A stretch of 64,000 nucleotides of DNA from Diploptera punctata (lineage: Eukaryota; Arthropoda; Insecta; Blattodea; Blaberidae), in the NCBI GenBank assembly GCA_030220185.1, contig JASPKZ010010238.1:1-64000 (forward strand), read 5' to 3'. The notes under the pieces are model-generated. The model ran no database searches, was not told where the DNA came from, and saw only the letters and a list, made by a program, of their open reading frames with translations. The translations under genes were made by a program, and so were the position numbers. Positions 33,865 through 46,428 of the stretch are shown one piece after another; positions within the stretch are counted from its first letter, which is position 1; each line of letters begins with the position of its first letter.

Positions 33865-34690
33865 TATTATTACACTCCAGTTTGCAGATGACCAATTGAT
33901 AATGGCTCAAGAATTTGAAGATATAGAATACCTCACTAGAAAATTAATACAGAATATAGTTTATGGGGTTTAAAGATCAATATGGATAAATCTAGATATA
34001 TGACAATAGGGGATCTTCCTCAAGATTTAATACTTGAAGAAAATTTAGGGAAATTAAATACACTGAAGAATATAAGTATTTGGGAATTAAAATTACTAAA
34101 GATGATAAACAAGAAACAGAGATACGAAACAGGATCAATATAGGAAAGTATGCTATATCTGCCCTAAATGGAATAGTATGGGACAAACATATCTTCAAAG
34201 AAACAAAAAAACTATTTTTAATACAATAATCAGAAGCATTATTACCTATGGAGCTGATGTGTGGGCTTTAAATGCACAAATGAAAAAAAAAATTACTCGC
34301 CACTGAAATGGACTACTGGAGACGTGCTGCAAGAATATACAGGAAGGATAAAATCAGAAATTCATATATAAAAGAAAAAATGCAGGTACAATATTCAATA
34401 TTAGATTTTATAACGAAGAAACAATTAAATTGGTACGGACACATTAGAAGGATGGAAGAAGGAAGACTACCTAAGATAATTATGGATTGGGTACCACAGT
34501 GAAAGAAAAAGAAGGGTAGACCAAATATTACGATGATTCAGGGAATCAATGAAACTAAGAGGGAATGGGAAATAGAAGAACATATATGGACGAACAGACA
34601 AGAATGGGAAAATGTGTTGAAACAAATGTGTAGTTAACTGTGAACATGGTACCGGAAAAATGTATATTCATTGTAAAAGCCGGAATAATA
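33865..34690 (+). pseudogene. RT family D-like fragment
   Basis: Decayed frames: FADDQLIMAQEFEDIEYLTRK, a YLGIKITK-type motif, MDYWRRAARIYRKDKIRNS, KQLNWYGHIRRMEEGRLP. Several frameshifts. Tail (TTA)n. Confidence 0.8.
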
Positions 34691-34729
34691 AAAATTATTT
34701 TTATTATTATTATTATTATTATTATTCAA

Positions 34730-35246
34730 TTAACTAGTAACATCATTGGTCAAAATTATTTTACTTTCTTTGTAATATATGGAATTCTAAGAGTTAGGCT
34801 TACATTTTTTTAAATTTTCCTATACATTTTATGCTTGAAGGGTATAGGAAAAAAACAAGGTAAATCACTTTTTGCTTGATACGTATCCTTGATATCTAGA
34901 AAAATACTTTCGATTATATAACATTCATATTTCCTTATCTGTAGACGTATGCGAAATTTTGGAGGTAAATAAACCGATGAATAAAGGGTATATTTCAATA
35001 ATAGTGCTTTCTATGGACACTCTAGTGACGCTCAACCCCCATTTGAACAACAAAGTGACTTACCTGTTCCTTTGCCTGACGTCACCATAACTTGTAATTG
35101 GGTCACCGTGAGGTCTATTACCCCATGTGTAGAATAGAAAAGTGTATTAGTTTAAGTTATAACTAATACTTTGTCAATATTTGTACTGAAGCAAATAATG
35201 ATTATTATCGCTCATCGTCAAAGGAATTTAAATAATTAATTTTTTT
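34730..35246. other. Unassigned stretch
   Basis: No feature recognised. Confidence 0.4.
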
Positions 35247-35369
35247 CGTTAAATAGTCCTAACAAATGCGACTCTAGATTTCCAAATTATCTAAATAAAT
35301 TCACTCCTCGCTTCGTGAGTCGTGAATTTATCGATAATTTGAAAACACTCGTGGCATTACTTATGATAA
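35247..35369 (+). mobile_element. Helentron-like element, solo 3' end
   Basis: Only the subterminal gttaaatagtc, the stem-loop and the terminus are present. Confidence 0.7.
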
Positions 35370-36010
35370 ATGCCAGAAGAAAAATAAAGTTAAAAAGGAA
35401 AATTTCACATAACAAATGTGTATTTATTTAAGTCCAATTAAGCAAAAGGAAAACCCAGTGCCATCAGTCACAGTATTAAATATATGAAATCATTAGTAAT
35501 TAATTTGCTTTTAAAATTAGATATACCTTAAGGCATAAGTTGTAAACCAAAATGAAGCCTGGAAGTAGATTTGTGACTTGAAGATGCTGAAACAGCTAAA
35601 CCTACCCGCTTATAAGACATTATTCAAAGCGAGATGCGAGATGCAGTTCATAAGAGAAAGAAGTTTCTTTGGAACTGAATCACCTGTTTTGCCGCCTCTT
35701 CCATTAGCTAAAATAAGATGCTTGAAAAAGTTCACAAGATGTCTGAGAGACATTTAGTCTGGACTACAGAAACAGACATGAAAGGAAGTGGAGTGCAGAA
35801 ATACTCGGCTGAAAAAAGAGAACCTTTAAAATGCTGTAAGAGAATCATAAAAGACGCAAATGCACATTAAATGAGAACAGGGAAAGAATTCTGTTTCGTT
35901 CTGTATTTTTAAAGCACAAGGGTGAAATTCATAAACATGAAAGTTGTCACTTTAACTATGTTTAATTTGAAAATTATCAACAACAATATAAAACATAATA
36001 ATGACTTATT
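35370..36010. other. Unassigned stretch
   Basis: No recognised gene or repeat. Confidence 0.4.
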
Positions 36011-36310
36011 TGAAGAGAAAAATTATACGCTCAGACCGGGACTTGAACCCGGGACCCTTGGTTCTCTAGACCAAGTGCTCTACCAACTGAGTTACCTGAG
36101 CAAGTACCGATCTAAACGCAAATCTTTCTCTATATACATTGTAATTCTCAATGATGGATAAATCATATTTGAAGAGAAAAATTATACGCTCAGACCGGGA
36201 CTTGAACCCGGGACCCTTGGTTCTCTAGACCAAGAGCTCTACCAACTGAGTTACCTGAGCAAGTACCGATCTAAACGCAAATCTTTCTCTATATACATTG
36301 TATTGAGATG
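36011..36310 (-). mobile_element. SINE5 (tRNA-like) tandem dimer
   Basis: Two units with a 159-bp period, each with a 74-nt tRNA-like body (36028-36101 and 36187-36260, minus strand). The acceptor stem and D-, anticodon- and T-arms fold well, with an AGA triplet in the anticodon loop. However, there is one extra base between the D and anticodon stems and no long variable arm as expected for Ser. Both units share the same linker (ctaaacgcaaatctttctct), so they look like a repeat and not a tRNA cluster. Confidence 0.7.
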
Positions 36311-36337
36311 TACGAAATCAATAATAAAAATAATAAT

Positions 36338-36749
36338 GACTATTTAACTCATGCCCCAAATGGGAGTCAATGACCAATCACGTTACAATGATTTCTGTTT
36401 TATAACCAATCAGAGTCGTGTTGCACGAAATATTTATCAGTGTTATAATTACCATATTAAAGAAAGCTCCTCCTTTTTAATATTCTGAAATAGTATGATC
36501 TAGTTGCAGTGATAAACAAAAGAAGCAGATGAAGCGCACCTATCGTTTCTCATTTGTTTTCAAACATCGCCGTTTATATTAAATATATAAATATTTTAAA
36601 ATAACTACAGTTAAATAATGATTTGTGAGTAAACAGCTTAATTTTATTCGTTAAATAGTCCTAACAAATGCCACTCTGGATTTCCAAATTCTCTAGATAA
36701 ATTCACGACTAACGAATTTGGAAATCACTCGTGGCATTACTTATGATAA
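36338..36749 (+). mobile_element. Helentron-like element, copy 5 (internally deleted)
   Basis: Both ends present but about 300 bp of the middle is missing (join near 36488). The stem-loop is shortened. Confidence 0.75.
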
Positions 36750-37525
36750 ATGCATATCTTTACAAACAAAATTACGACACTATAACACTGCAATTAAACC
36801 AGAGTGCCTCTATGCAGCTGAAACATTAATTTTGAACAGAAAAAAAAAGATATCGAAAATATAGTGAAAAAGAATGCAAAATTCTAAGAAAAGTTTTAGG
36901 TCCACAAGTCATAGGTGAAGCATTTAGACTCAGAAGTAAAAAGGAAATAAAAATATATACAGACATTCATAGTGATATTAGAAAACGAAGGTTAAAGTTT
37001 TATGGCCATATTAAACGAATGAACTCAAATAGGCTTACAAAACAGATAATGGAATTCTACGAAAACAGAAGTAAAGCTCCAGTGGATACTATGAAGTGGA
37101 TTGACGAAGTCAAAAAGGACTTAAAATTGGCAGGAATTACTAAAGAAGATATCCCAAACAGAGATATATTTAGAATTAAGGCGAATGACCCAAACCCTCT
37201 GGCGGCACTATGGCCCTGGGGTCGACTCAGCCTCTAACGGAAATGAGTACCAGACGTTTGTTCTGGGGGTAAAGGCGGCCGTCACGCAGGGCTGGCAACC
37301 CGGCTGACATAAAAGTGCTGATTGTGTAGAAAAAGTGGGAGCCCTAACCTCCTACTACCCCAAGGGCCTCCGGGCCTGTTGTGGGATCACTTTACTTTTT
37401 TAAGTGGCAAGTTGACCAAGAGGACAAATCGAAGGAAAACTGGAACAACTTGGACAGATGATAGAAAACAAACTCATAGCAAAAGAATGAAAGAAATTTG
37501 GGCTCAAAGGAAACGCCTGTAAGTA
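36750..37525 (+). pseudogene. RT family I, C-terminal part, split by SINE4
   Basis: Translates in pieces as PECLYAAETLILNRK, KECKILRKVLGPQ, RRLKFYGHIKRMNSNRLTKQI and DTMKWIDEVKKDLKLAGIT. SINE4 sequence interrupts it at about 37185-37400. It resumes with KMKEIWAQRKRL-type sequence and a stop. Confidence 0.8.
37185..37400 (+). mobile_element. SINE4, 5'-truncated
   Basis: Matches 20225-20455 (tggccctggggtcgactcag ... aaggcggccgt ... ggcctccgggcctgttgtg). TSD not resolved. Confidence 0.8.
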
Positions 37526-37616
37526 CTTTGCATAGTCATACATGGACTCATCCGCAATAAAAAAACAATAATACTAATAAAACAATAACAATAATAGTAA
37601 CAACCATACTTACAAT

Positions 37617-37623
37617 AATAACA

Positions 37624-37680
<57 letters not shown>

Positions 37681-37681
37681 T
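37617..37681. repeat. (AAT)n microsatellite
   Basis: About 20 units abutting the RT-C 3' end. Confidence 0.95.
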
Positions 37682-37735
37682 TTTTTATTTAAAAATATTC
37701 CACAATACAGTGTTTCTCACTTCAACCCAAAGTGA
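37682..37735 (-). pseudogene. RT family C, extreme 3' end
   Basis: Reverse match to 6390-6440. The AAT tract lies at its 3' side. Confidence 0.7.
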
Positions 37736-38221
37736 TTTTTTGGGGTTGCTAGCCCCCATCGGGCGCCTCCCCAGGTGGTGGATAGGGGAATGCTTCCCAG
37801 GTATGGGTGGAATCGGGGAAATGAAATACCTGACGCAAACCAAAACTAATAGGCCTACGCTATTAGAAGACGTATCGGGCGGAGCTATGCGTGGCTAGTG
37901 CATTTCGTTTAGCCTATCATAATCGAGCGGTGTTGTACAATTGGCGCTGTAACCACGACATATCGTCTGTCTCTTCCCCTCTTACATACCGATATCTGAC
38001 AACGGCGCATGAAGAGTGAATCAGGATTGGCTTACCGCATATGTCTTCTAATAGCGTGCCTGGTTTAACAGCTACTGCCTTGTAGTTCAATGTTGATTCA
38101 CTAAAGGCTAGAGGAAAACAATCTTGATTACAAATTACCTGGTCCTCCAGGTTGGGGGTTGTAGCAATGAGGCAGTTCCTCATTTTACTGAAAAATACAG
38201 TATACAATGCTAAAAAACCTC
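37736..38221. other. Unassigned, GC-richer stretch
   Basis: 37740-37890 has the look of a retroposon 5' leader (ccaggtggtggataggggaa), but no second copy is in the window. The rest is unassigned. Confidence 0.35.
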
Positions 38222-38468
38222 ATCATTGTCATCATCATCATGAACAAATTCGTTTAAGGCCATGTGGCCTGTACGGTAAACCTAGCGAAGATGGTCTTGA
38301 TCTTTCCACCGATGTTTTGGTCTTCCTTGGTCCCTATGTCCAGTTGGGGTATATTGGAACGCCAATTTTGGAAGTCTATTTCTTGCAATTCTCCTCAGAT
38401 GATTTTTCCATTCATGTTGGTATCTTTGTATATCTTAATTTAAGCTTGTTACTCCAAATTTTCCTCTG
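38222..38468 (-). pseudogene. RT family L, C-terminal tail
   Basis: The antisense strand shows decayed WRRYGHxxR/GRPRK-type C-terminal motifs and a GATGATGAT tail. Weak, family unnamed. Confidence 0.45.
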
Positions 38469-38493
38469 ATAATAGTAAAACCTAAACAACAAC

Positions 38494-38537
<44 letters not shown>

Positions 38538-38548
38538 TAATAATTTTA

Positions 38549-38740
38549 TAAAATCAGAGGGAAAACGCCCAGTTGGTAAACAAAGAATGAGGTGGGAGAA
38601 TAAAATTAACCATGATTTGAGGGAAGTAGAATATACAGGGAATGATTGGAAAATATAGCTCGGGATAGGGATGTATGGAGAACTTATGTCCGTGCGACCG
38701 TGAACCTACGGTTTCGATAGTGCCTGTCAGTTAGTTAGTT
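38549..38740 (+). mobile_element. RTE-A, last 190 bp
   Basis: Starts at gagggaaaacgcccagttgg directly after an (AAT)n tract (38490-38535) and ends gtgcctgtcagttagttagtt. No TSD visible. Confidence 0.85.
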
Positions 38741-38828
38741 AATAATTTTATATATTAATGAGATTTCTTCTCAATTCAGAGGTTTTCTTCCAATCAAACG
38801 CTATCAAAATATAAAATAGGTTACAATA

Positions 38829-39240
38829 TTGACATCTAAAATATGCAAAGTTAGACATTTATTTTCAGAATTCTACACTGTTTATGTTGTTACGCCATTC
38901 GTCTCTATCTTGTACATCATCCTAAACGACACCAAATCACATGCACATTCTGTATCCAAGGTAGAAGAATGTCGTCATCTTCCTCCTGTCCTCTTAATTT
39001 TCCATTCTTGTATAATCCTGGGTACTCTTCCTTCTCCCATTCTACATACATCTCTGTATCATTGTAGTCGTTCCCATTCTACGTTTGTAGTCGTTACCTT
39101 TCAACAGCGACGAAACTATCATCTTCCACTTCCATAAGGCGTCGTATGTCTGTGTTTCTTATTGTATCTTTCCCGCATATTCTGGTTGATCATCTCCAGA
39201 AGTTCATTTTCAGTGCATTCAGTTTATTAACATGTTTTCT
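38829..39240 (-). pseudogene. RT family M, C-terminal relic
   Basis: Antisense frames show decayed thumb and C-terminal motifs of a non-LTR RT, ending at the AAT tract side. Low certainty. Confidence 0.35.
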
Positions 39241-39261
39241 GTTTAACATCCATATTTCTGC

Positions 39262-39263
<2 letters not shown>

Positions 39264-39351
<88 letters not shown>
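39264..39351. repeat. (AAT)n microsatellite
   Basis: About 29 units. Confidence 0.95.
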
Positions 39352-39352
<1 letters not shown>

Positions 39353-39665
39353 GATAGATAGATCATCGGTTGATTAATGTCTTTGACATCGTCCGATTCC
39401 TAATAGCCAATTTTGTCGGTCCATCCAATCTCCTGGTTGTAGATGTTTCTCCTTCATATATAAACATATTCCCTGACTCCAGGAGGTTTTAGGTCTTCCT
39501 CTGCTTCGTCTTCCCTCAGGTTTCCATTCCAAAACAGATTTTGGTAGCCGATCCTCTTCAATTCGCTGGACATGTCCGTACCATCTTAATTGCTGAGTTT
39601 TAATAAAATCTAAAATAGTGTTTTCAATCTGCATTTTCTCCCTTATAACTGAGTTCCTAATTTTT
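39352..39665 (-). pseudogene. RT family D, 3' end
   Basis: The antisense strand encodes TILDFIKTQQLRWYGHVQRIEEDRLPKSVLEWKPEGRRSRGRPKTSW in pieces and ends in (GATA)n. Best-preserved RT-D C-terminus in the window. Confidence 0.88.
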
Positions 39666-39736
39666 TAATTTATGTAATTTAATTTAATAATAATTTAGTA
39701 ATAATAATAATAATAATAATAATAATATTGTATCTT

Positions 39737-40130
39737 GTAAGTCTATGTTTCCCTTAACAGAGAATTCAGGCGCTCTCCGGCTAAAGGGAAGAATTTGAAC
39801 CATATTAATTTAGTTACACTTGTTTTCGTATAGATGTCATTTTTGAGTGGTCCGTGGTCAGCGGTCCGCCTCATACTGACATCTAGGAAACCAAGGTAGT
39901 ATTAGGACGAGAAAATTCGGTAAATTTTGCTTAGAGGCCTTTTCATTCAGGCTTAAGGATCTTTTACGAGCCTGAAAATCTTCAGACTCTGGGCCCACGT
40001 CTTAAATTCCCTCCCGGAGTACTTGTTCCTTGGATTTTTCCATCCTAAAAAAATCCATCGATCCCGGCCGGGGATTGAACCCGCGACCCTCGTGACCAGA
40101 GGCAAGGAGCATAACCACTAGTCCACCGCA
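39737..40130 (-). mobile_element. SINE2
   Basis: Same order as 7349 with a slightly truncated head (ccaccgcag). TSD not resolved. Confidence 0.85.
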
Positions 40131-40235
40131 GATGCCGCCGTCTTCCGGAAACCAAACGCAAATTTCTCCATTCTCATTTAAAATGTTTTCTCCAAACTTT
40201 CCTACTACTGGATTTCCAAATTTTCTTTCTGTCCT

Positions 40236-40375
40236 TCCAAGAAATAATGTACAACGCACGTTTGTGAAGTGTTTTACAGAATCTAGGTAATTAAAAACCT
40301 CCGTATCGCTCGGTTTTTGAACATTTTCTTAGATTCTGTAAAAACCACTTCCCAACCTCGCATCGTAATATACTC
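40236..40375. repeat. Unclassified short repeat Y, copy 2
   Basis: See 25870. Here the hairpin arms are clearer: gaagtgttttacagaatcta (from 40267) against tagattctgtaaaaaccactt (40333-40353). Confidence 0.6.
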
Positions 40376-40995
40376 TTACATTTCAATGACATAATTTTCT
40401 GTGTTTTACATTTTTCGCTTGCACGAGTGAAATGAGGTTTAAATTTCCTCAACAAGGCAGTTTGTGCGGATGTATACAAGGAGAAGAAATGGATTACATG
40501 TGCACAACCCTGAGAGACTCGAGTCCACTTGCACAAACAGTCTCTTTCCTTGGTCTGCACCCAGGAGACTTACGCTATTTCCATGAGATTGTAAGAAACA
40601 AATGTGCGACATGCTGTTCTTTTGTTTCTTCTTTATTTACTTCTTTATTCTTGTTGTGCCACCAGCTGAACCGTACAATTACATTTAAAATACGAAAGAT
40701 TAATTATAATCGCAACAACTAATTTAAAACAGCAAGAAATCGCTTATATTTCAAGCTTGTGGCAGTATTTACCCGTAATAAGATGGGATTTAGGTCTGTT
40801 ATTCATTAACAGACAACACTTCTCACAATTTATTTCGTAATCTTCACAATTTTGAGATTTTTTTTATCTTTCAGTAAAATGTACGTGCTCTTGATAAGGT
40901 ACCACAGTATAGGTTTTGAATTAATGCCATTTTTATACTCCGTGATACGTAATTTCGATAATAAAAGTGAAACACATTAGAAGGTCTAAAAGTAA
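40376..40995. other. Unassigned stretch
   Basis: A 96-codon ORF at 40432-40722 and an antisense ORF overlap. Neither shows a known domain, so I do not call a gene. Confidence 0.4.
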
Positions 40996-41250
40996 CCGGA
41001 ACAATAATTTATGCTAAATACAGAGACTTTTAATGTCCCAACTCTTTTAAAAAATGTTAAACTGAAAATATATAAAACTATTATTCTACCAGTTATATTA
41101 TATGGGTGCGAAACGTTGACTCTTACTTTAAGGGAGTAAAGGAGATTACAGGTATTTGAGAATAAATCTCTTAGGAAAATTTTCGGACCAAAGAGAAATG
41201 AACAGACAAGTGAATGTAGAAGACTGCATAACAGTGAATTACGTGGTCTT

Positions 41251-41482
<232 letters not shown>

Positions 41483-41825
41483 GCTTTATTTTACCTGGCA
41501 GAGTTAAGGCCTTAAGGCCTTGTCTACCACTCAACCAGGTTTAAAAAATACAAACAAACAAAAAATAGTCTTAAATCTAAATTACAATAAATATATATAA
41601 ATGATTACAAGTTATGAATACAATACAATTAATATTTATAATGTAATTTGATTTACTCTAAATTTAACGAATTAAATATATAATATGTACAAGATATATT
41701 AAAAAACGAGGAAAAGATTAATGACATAGTATAAAATTAAATAAATAGAGAAAAATGAATTATTAGACAACAGGTAACTGTATAAGCGTGACTTAAAGGT
41801 GCCAAGTGTGCGGCAACCCCTGATA
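41483..41825 (-). mobile_element. Retroposon Z, reverse
   Basis: Minus-strand 3' end gccttaactctgccagg ... aataaagct then (ATT)n. No ORF. Confidence 0.6.
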
Positions 41826-42189
41826 TCTTGAGGAACCCAGATATAATTAGAACAGTTAAGTCTCGTAGACTTCGATGGGCAGGACATGTGGCACGAATGG
41901 GGAATGAAAGACGTAAATGGAAGTTTCTTGTAGGAAAACCAAAGGGAAAACGCCCAGTTGGTAGACCAAGAATGAGATGGGAGAATAGCATTATCTATGA
42001 TTTGAGGGAAGTTGATTATACAGGGAATGATTGGAAAACATTAGTTCAGGATAGTGATATATGGAGAGCTTATTCCGCGCGGCCATGAACCTATGGGTTC
42101 GATAGTGCCAGTGAGTGAGTTAGTTAGTTAGTTGGGGGGTGGAGACTTGTAGAAAGAATTGCTTCTATGCTACCTAACACACAGGTCTA

Positions 42190-43370
42190 GATGTATAAAC
42201 AATTTAATTAAGTATATATTTTAAAAGAAGCAGAGTTAATGTTAACAGAAGAACAAAGTGGATTTAGACCAGGGCGTTCATGTATGGATAATTACGATAA
42301 AAGAATTTATAAACAAACGAAGAGAATATAACAAGGAAACACACATAGTTTTTATAGATTTTGTCAAGGCATTTGATAAAGTAGATAGAGGAAAACTTTG
42401 GACAATTTTAAAAGAAAAAGGAATTCCGAAACACTTAATAGCAGCTATTAAGAGTTTGTACCGGAACACAAATTTTGTTATAAAAACTAGAACTGAAGTA
42501 AGTAAAAATAAAATTCATACTAATCAAGGAGTTAAACAAGGATACAATATCTCTCCAGTTTTGCTTAACCTATACATCAATGATATAATCAAAAAATGGA
42601 ACGAAGAAACAAATAAAGGAATAAAATTAGATAAAACACACTACTTGAAAACATTATTATACGCTGATGACCAGGTAATAATAGCAAATACGGAAGACGA
42701 ACTTCAAAGGAATATTTTTAAACTACATAATATATGTGAACAATATAATCTCAAAATATCCATAGAAAAAACTAAGGTAATGGCATTCCAAGGGAAAAAT
42801 CAAATCAGATCCAAAAATAGTAATAGGAAACAAAATCATAGAACAGGTGAACCATCTCAATTATCTAGGATGTGACATTTCATTTAATTATGATAATGAT
42901 ATAACTAATAAAATAGCAAAATTCCAGGGAATAGGTGGTACGATAAAACGATCACTAAATAACAAAACAACAAGAGAGACCCAATTTAAATTTTACAAAA
43001 CGTTGGCAGTACCGGTACTGCTCTATGGTTCAGAAGCCTGGATACATAAAAAACAAGATCTAAGTAGGATAACGGCGGCAGAAATGAAATTTTTGAGATC
43101 GGTTAAAGGGTGCACTAAGGAAGACAGAATCAAGAACACAGAAATAAGACAGGAACTTGAAATATTTGCAATAACTGATAAAATAGATACATATAGACAA
43201 AAATGGAAGCAACACATAGACAGAATGAATGAAGATAGATATCCAAAACAAATAACAAAAAAAAATACAAACCTAAAGGCACCCGAGATGTGGGCAGATC
43301 TAGAAAGAGATGGGCTGAAGTCGGAACGGGTCAACAGACCTAATCCATGAATGCAGATGATGATGATGAT
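42190..43370 (+). pseudogene. RT family J, fairly well preserved
   Basis: First frame (42258-42830): NKETHIVFIDFVKAFDKVDRGKL (catalytic D), GVKQGYNISPVLLNLYINDII, LLYADDQVIIANTEDEL and ISIEKTKVMAFQG, then a frameshift near 42830. Second frame (42847-43350): LNYLGCDISFNYDNDI, LAVPVLLYGSEAWIHKKQDL, AAEMKFLRSVKGCTKEDR. The end is GLKSERVNRPNP then stop and (GATGAT)n. The region upstream of EEQSGFRPGRSC is missing. Parent type for the derivative at 17253. Confidence 0.9.
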
Positions 43371-43385
43371 GATTTTAAAAGAGTA

Positions 43386-43816
43386 TATTTTCTGAAAACG
43401 CCTGTAAGTGTAATATGTAACTTATATAGGATTAATATAGCTTTGGTATAAGTTTATTTTTATCTCCCTCCAAAAGTGATGGAATCAGATAGCAACCAAT
43501 TTCCTGCCACTTGATGCAGCAAACAAACTTGACAGAACTTGGTATATCACTCTATTTCAACTTGATCGTGGGAAACCTTTCAGTTACCTCGACAATATTG
43601 CAATCATATCACGATAGAAATAACGATTTGTGGATTTGTAGGAATATGGAAATACCACAATACATGAAACCGTATTAATGTTTGCCATTACATTACTGTT
43701 ATCGGAAGCTCTAAGCAATAATTATAACATAATTTAGAGATTATAATAACAGTAATATTGTATAAGCTCGTTTCAGGTGTACATGAAGATTGTATCGCTT
43801 TTAGTAACATTTTTAA
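43386..43816. other. Unassigned stretch
   Basis: No feature recognised. Confidence 0.4.
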
Positions 43817-43849
43817 TATTAATCGATCCCAAAGAAATCATTTCATTTC

Positions 43850-43852
<3 letters not shown>

Positions 43853-43903
<51 letters not shown>
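43853..43903. repeat. (TA)n microsatellite
   Basis: Lies at the 5' junction of the next RTE-A copy. Confidence 0.95.
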
Positions 43904-43905
43904 TC

Positions 43906-45389
43906 AGGTAAAGATGAGATCCCAGCAGAACTGATAAAATCAGAGGGAGAAAAATTGATGGACAAGATACGCTGGTTGCTTAGTATGATTTGGGAAAAAG
44001 AAGCTCTTCCAGATGAATGGAAGGAATCAATTATCGTACCAATTTATAAGAAAGGAGATAAAACTGATTGCAACAACTACAGGGGCATCTCATTACATTC
44101 AACTTCGTACAAAATTCTAACAAATATATTAGTAAGCAGCATTGATGGCATTCTAGGAGATCATCAATGTGCATTTCGAAGAAACAGGTCTACAACAGAT
44201 CAGATTTTTAGTATAAGACAGATTCTAGACAAGAAATGGGAATATAATCGTACTGTACATCAACTATATGTAGACTTCAAAAAAGCATATGATTCAATTA
44301 AGAGGGAGAAGTTATATATTATCCTGCTGGAGTTCGGAATTCCCAAAAAGTTAGTTAGACTGATACGAATGTGTCTAAATGGCACAAAGAGTAGGGTGCG
44401 TGTAGGCAAACAGTTTTCGAACACTTTTGAAATCCAAAATGGGTTGAAGCAAGGAGATGCACTATCTCCTTTACTATTCAATTTTGTACTAGAGCATGCC
44501 ATTAAATCTTTAGAGAATGAGGAAGGCTTACAACTCAATGGTATTAATAAGCTGTTATTTTATGCTGATGATGTAGTAGTATTGGCCGATAGCGAGGAGA
44601 TACTAAAGGCCAACACGCACACACTATTGTGTAAACACTAAGAAATGAGGACTGGAAGCAAATATCAATAATACTAAATATATGGTCACACGTAGAAATT
44701 CATTATATAATGGAAATGGACAGCTAATGACAAATGAGGGAAATTTTGAGGAAGTGGCTGAATTCAAATACCTAGGAACAATAATCACAAATAGGAATGA
44801 GACGCACAAAGAAATTAAACATAGGCTCAATTCTGGAAATGCGTGCTATTATGCATTGCAGAGACTCTTGATGTCCCAACTCCTTTCAAAAAACGTTAAA
44901 CTGAAAATATATAAAAATTTATTCTACCAGTTGTATTATATGGGTGTGAAACATGGACTCTTACTTTAAGGGAGGAAAGGAAATTACGAGTATTCGAGAA
45001 TAAAGTACTTAGGAAAATTTTTGGACCAAAGAGAGATGAACAGACAGGTGAATGGAGAAGACTGCTTAACAGTGAGTCGCATGGTCTTTATAGGAAGCCA
45101 GATATAATAAGAACAGTTAAGTCTCGTAGACTGCGATGGGCAGGACATGTTGCACGTATGGGGAATGAAAGACTTGCATGGAAGCTTCTTGTAGGAAAGC
45201 CAGAGGGAAAACGCCCATTTGGCAGACCAAGAATGAGATGGGAGAATAACATAAACTATGATTTGTGGGAAGTAGATTATACAGGGAATGATTGGAAAGC
45301 ATTAGCTCAGGATAGGGATGTATGGAGAGCTTATGTCCGTGCGGCCATGAACCTACGGGTTCGATAGTGCCAGTGAGTAAATAAGTAAG
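43906..45389 (+). mobile_element. RTE-A, 5'-truncated but with RT core
   Basis: Frame 43955-44641 (228 codons) covers fingers and palm: IIVPIYKKGDKTDCNNYRGI, FRRNRSTTDQIF, VDFKKAYDSIKREK, GLKQGDALSP and FYADDVVVLADS. A deletion removes several residues near SS-IDGILGD. One extra base near 44630 breaks the frame before the thumb; two more breaks follow. The C-terminal frame is 45158-45367. The sequence tattaatcgatcc occurs on both sides (43817-43829 and 45390-45402), as part of a longer, imperfect duplication. Confidence 0.92.
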
Positions 45390-45427
45390 TATTAATCGAT
45401 CCAATTTCATTTCATTTATATATATGT

Positions 45428-45889
45428 TAAGAATTAATCATCAATTAATCATTTAGGATGAATATTCGCAGCCATGCTTTTAGGTTAAAATTTATGACTA
45501 GTTTACTTTACTATTTATTCACTTTTAACCCTAGAAATTATTTTAATTATACACTCCCTGCAAGTTTAATTTTTTAACCAGACCTTTTTAATTAATAACG
45601 AAAAGAAAATGGTAAAAATCTTGATATTTTTGTTTTTAGAAAAGCAAGAGAACACCTAATAGCAATTAAATTAATTTCATTGTGGATTTTTTTTTCAAAT
45701 TCCCCAGGTTGTCATTTCGACATTTCTGGTGTTCTCTCCTGCCATGGCGTACTTGTAACTCACTTCTGAGATTGGGACTTTTGGAAGGCGGGGTTACGCT
45801 GCCCCGATGATATGAGAGTAGATGAAGATGATAATGATGCGCCAGCAAAAGGCCTTAAACTAAACTTAAGCTAATTAGGTGAATATGAT
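45428..45889. other. Unassigned stretch
   Basis: No family recognised. A short GC-richer part lies at 45740-45810. Confidence 0.4.
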
Positions 45890-46073
45890 ATTGATGATAA
45901 TGATGGCTAGATGGACTTCGGGGACCATTTGGGCCTTATAGTTTCCTGACATTTATCTTACAGGTGAGGAAAAACCCCGAAAAAACCTCACCCAGGAAAC
46001 TTGTCCAGTCCGGGGATCGAACCCAGGTTCGCTGCGTGATAAGGCAGCACGCTACCTTGATACCACAGCAGTG
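45890..46073 (-). mobile_element. SINE3, 3'-truncated
   Basis: Minus-strand head and first half (cactgctgtgg..., GGTTCGATCCCC at about 46013-46024). The part after the GAT-rich middle is missing. Confidence 0.8.
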
Positions 46074-46369
46074 GACAAATGTGGAAATTTAGTAATTTAT
46101 ATTTTAAAAGCGGATGTTTTAATTTAATTTGTGAAATCTCTGTATAAGAAATAAAAAAGAAAAAACAAAAACCACACGCACAAATTAATTACATTTAAAT
46201 TATGTTTCTGGAAGATTGTTTGTTGCGGCAAAGTTTAATTGAATAATAGTGGCGGCTCGTGAGTTTTAGGGTAGATAGGGTCAGATTAAAAGTGAAATTA
46301 TTTATTTTCGCTTATGTCACTATAATCGCTAGAAGGTATGCCGCTAATTGAGCTGATCCCCATAAAATG

Positions 46370-46371
<2 letters not shown>

Positions 46372-46410
<39 letters not shown>
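46372..46410. repeat. (TA)n microsatellite
   Basis: At the 3' side of the following SINE3. Confidence 0.95.
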
Positions 46411-46412
<2 letters not shown>

Positions 46413-46428
46413 GGCTATATAGGCCTGC

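Noticed and set aside
36028..36260. Two apparent tRNA genes (AGA anticodon) and similar ones near 63039-63662
   Set aside because: The bodies fold, but they share long identical non-tRNA flanks, carry an extra base between the D and anticodon stems and lack the Ser-type variable arm. Treated as SINE5 repeat units.
40432..40722. 96-codon ORF
   Set aside because: No recognisable domain, an overlapping ORF on the other strand, and no splice or promoter evidence.
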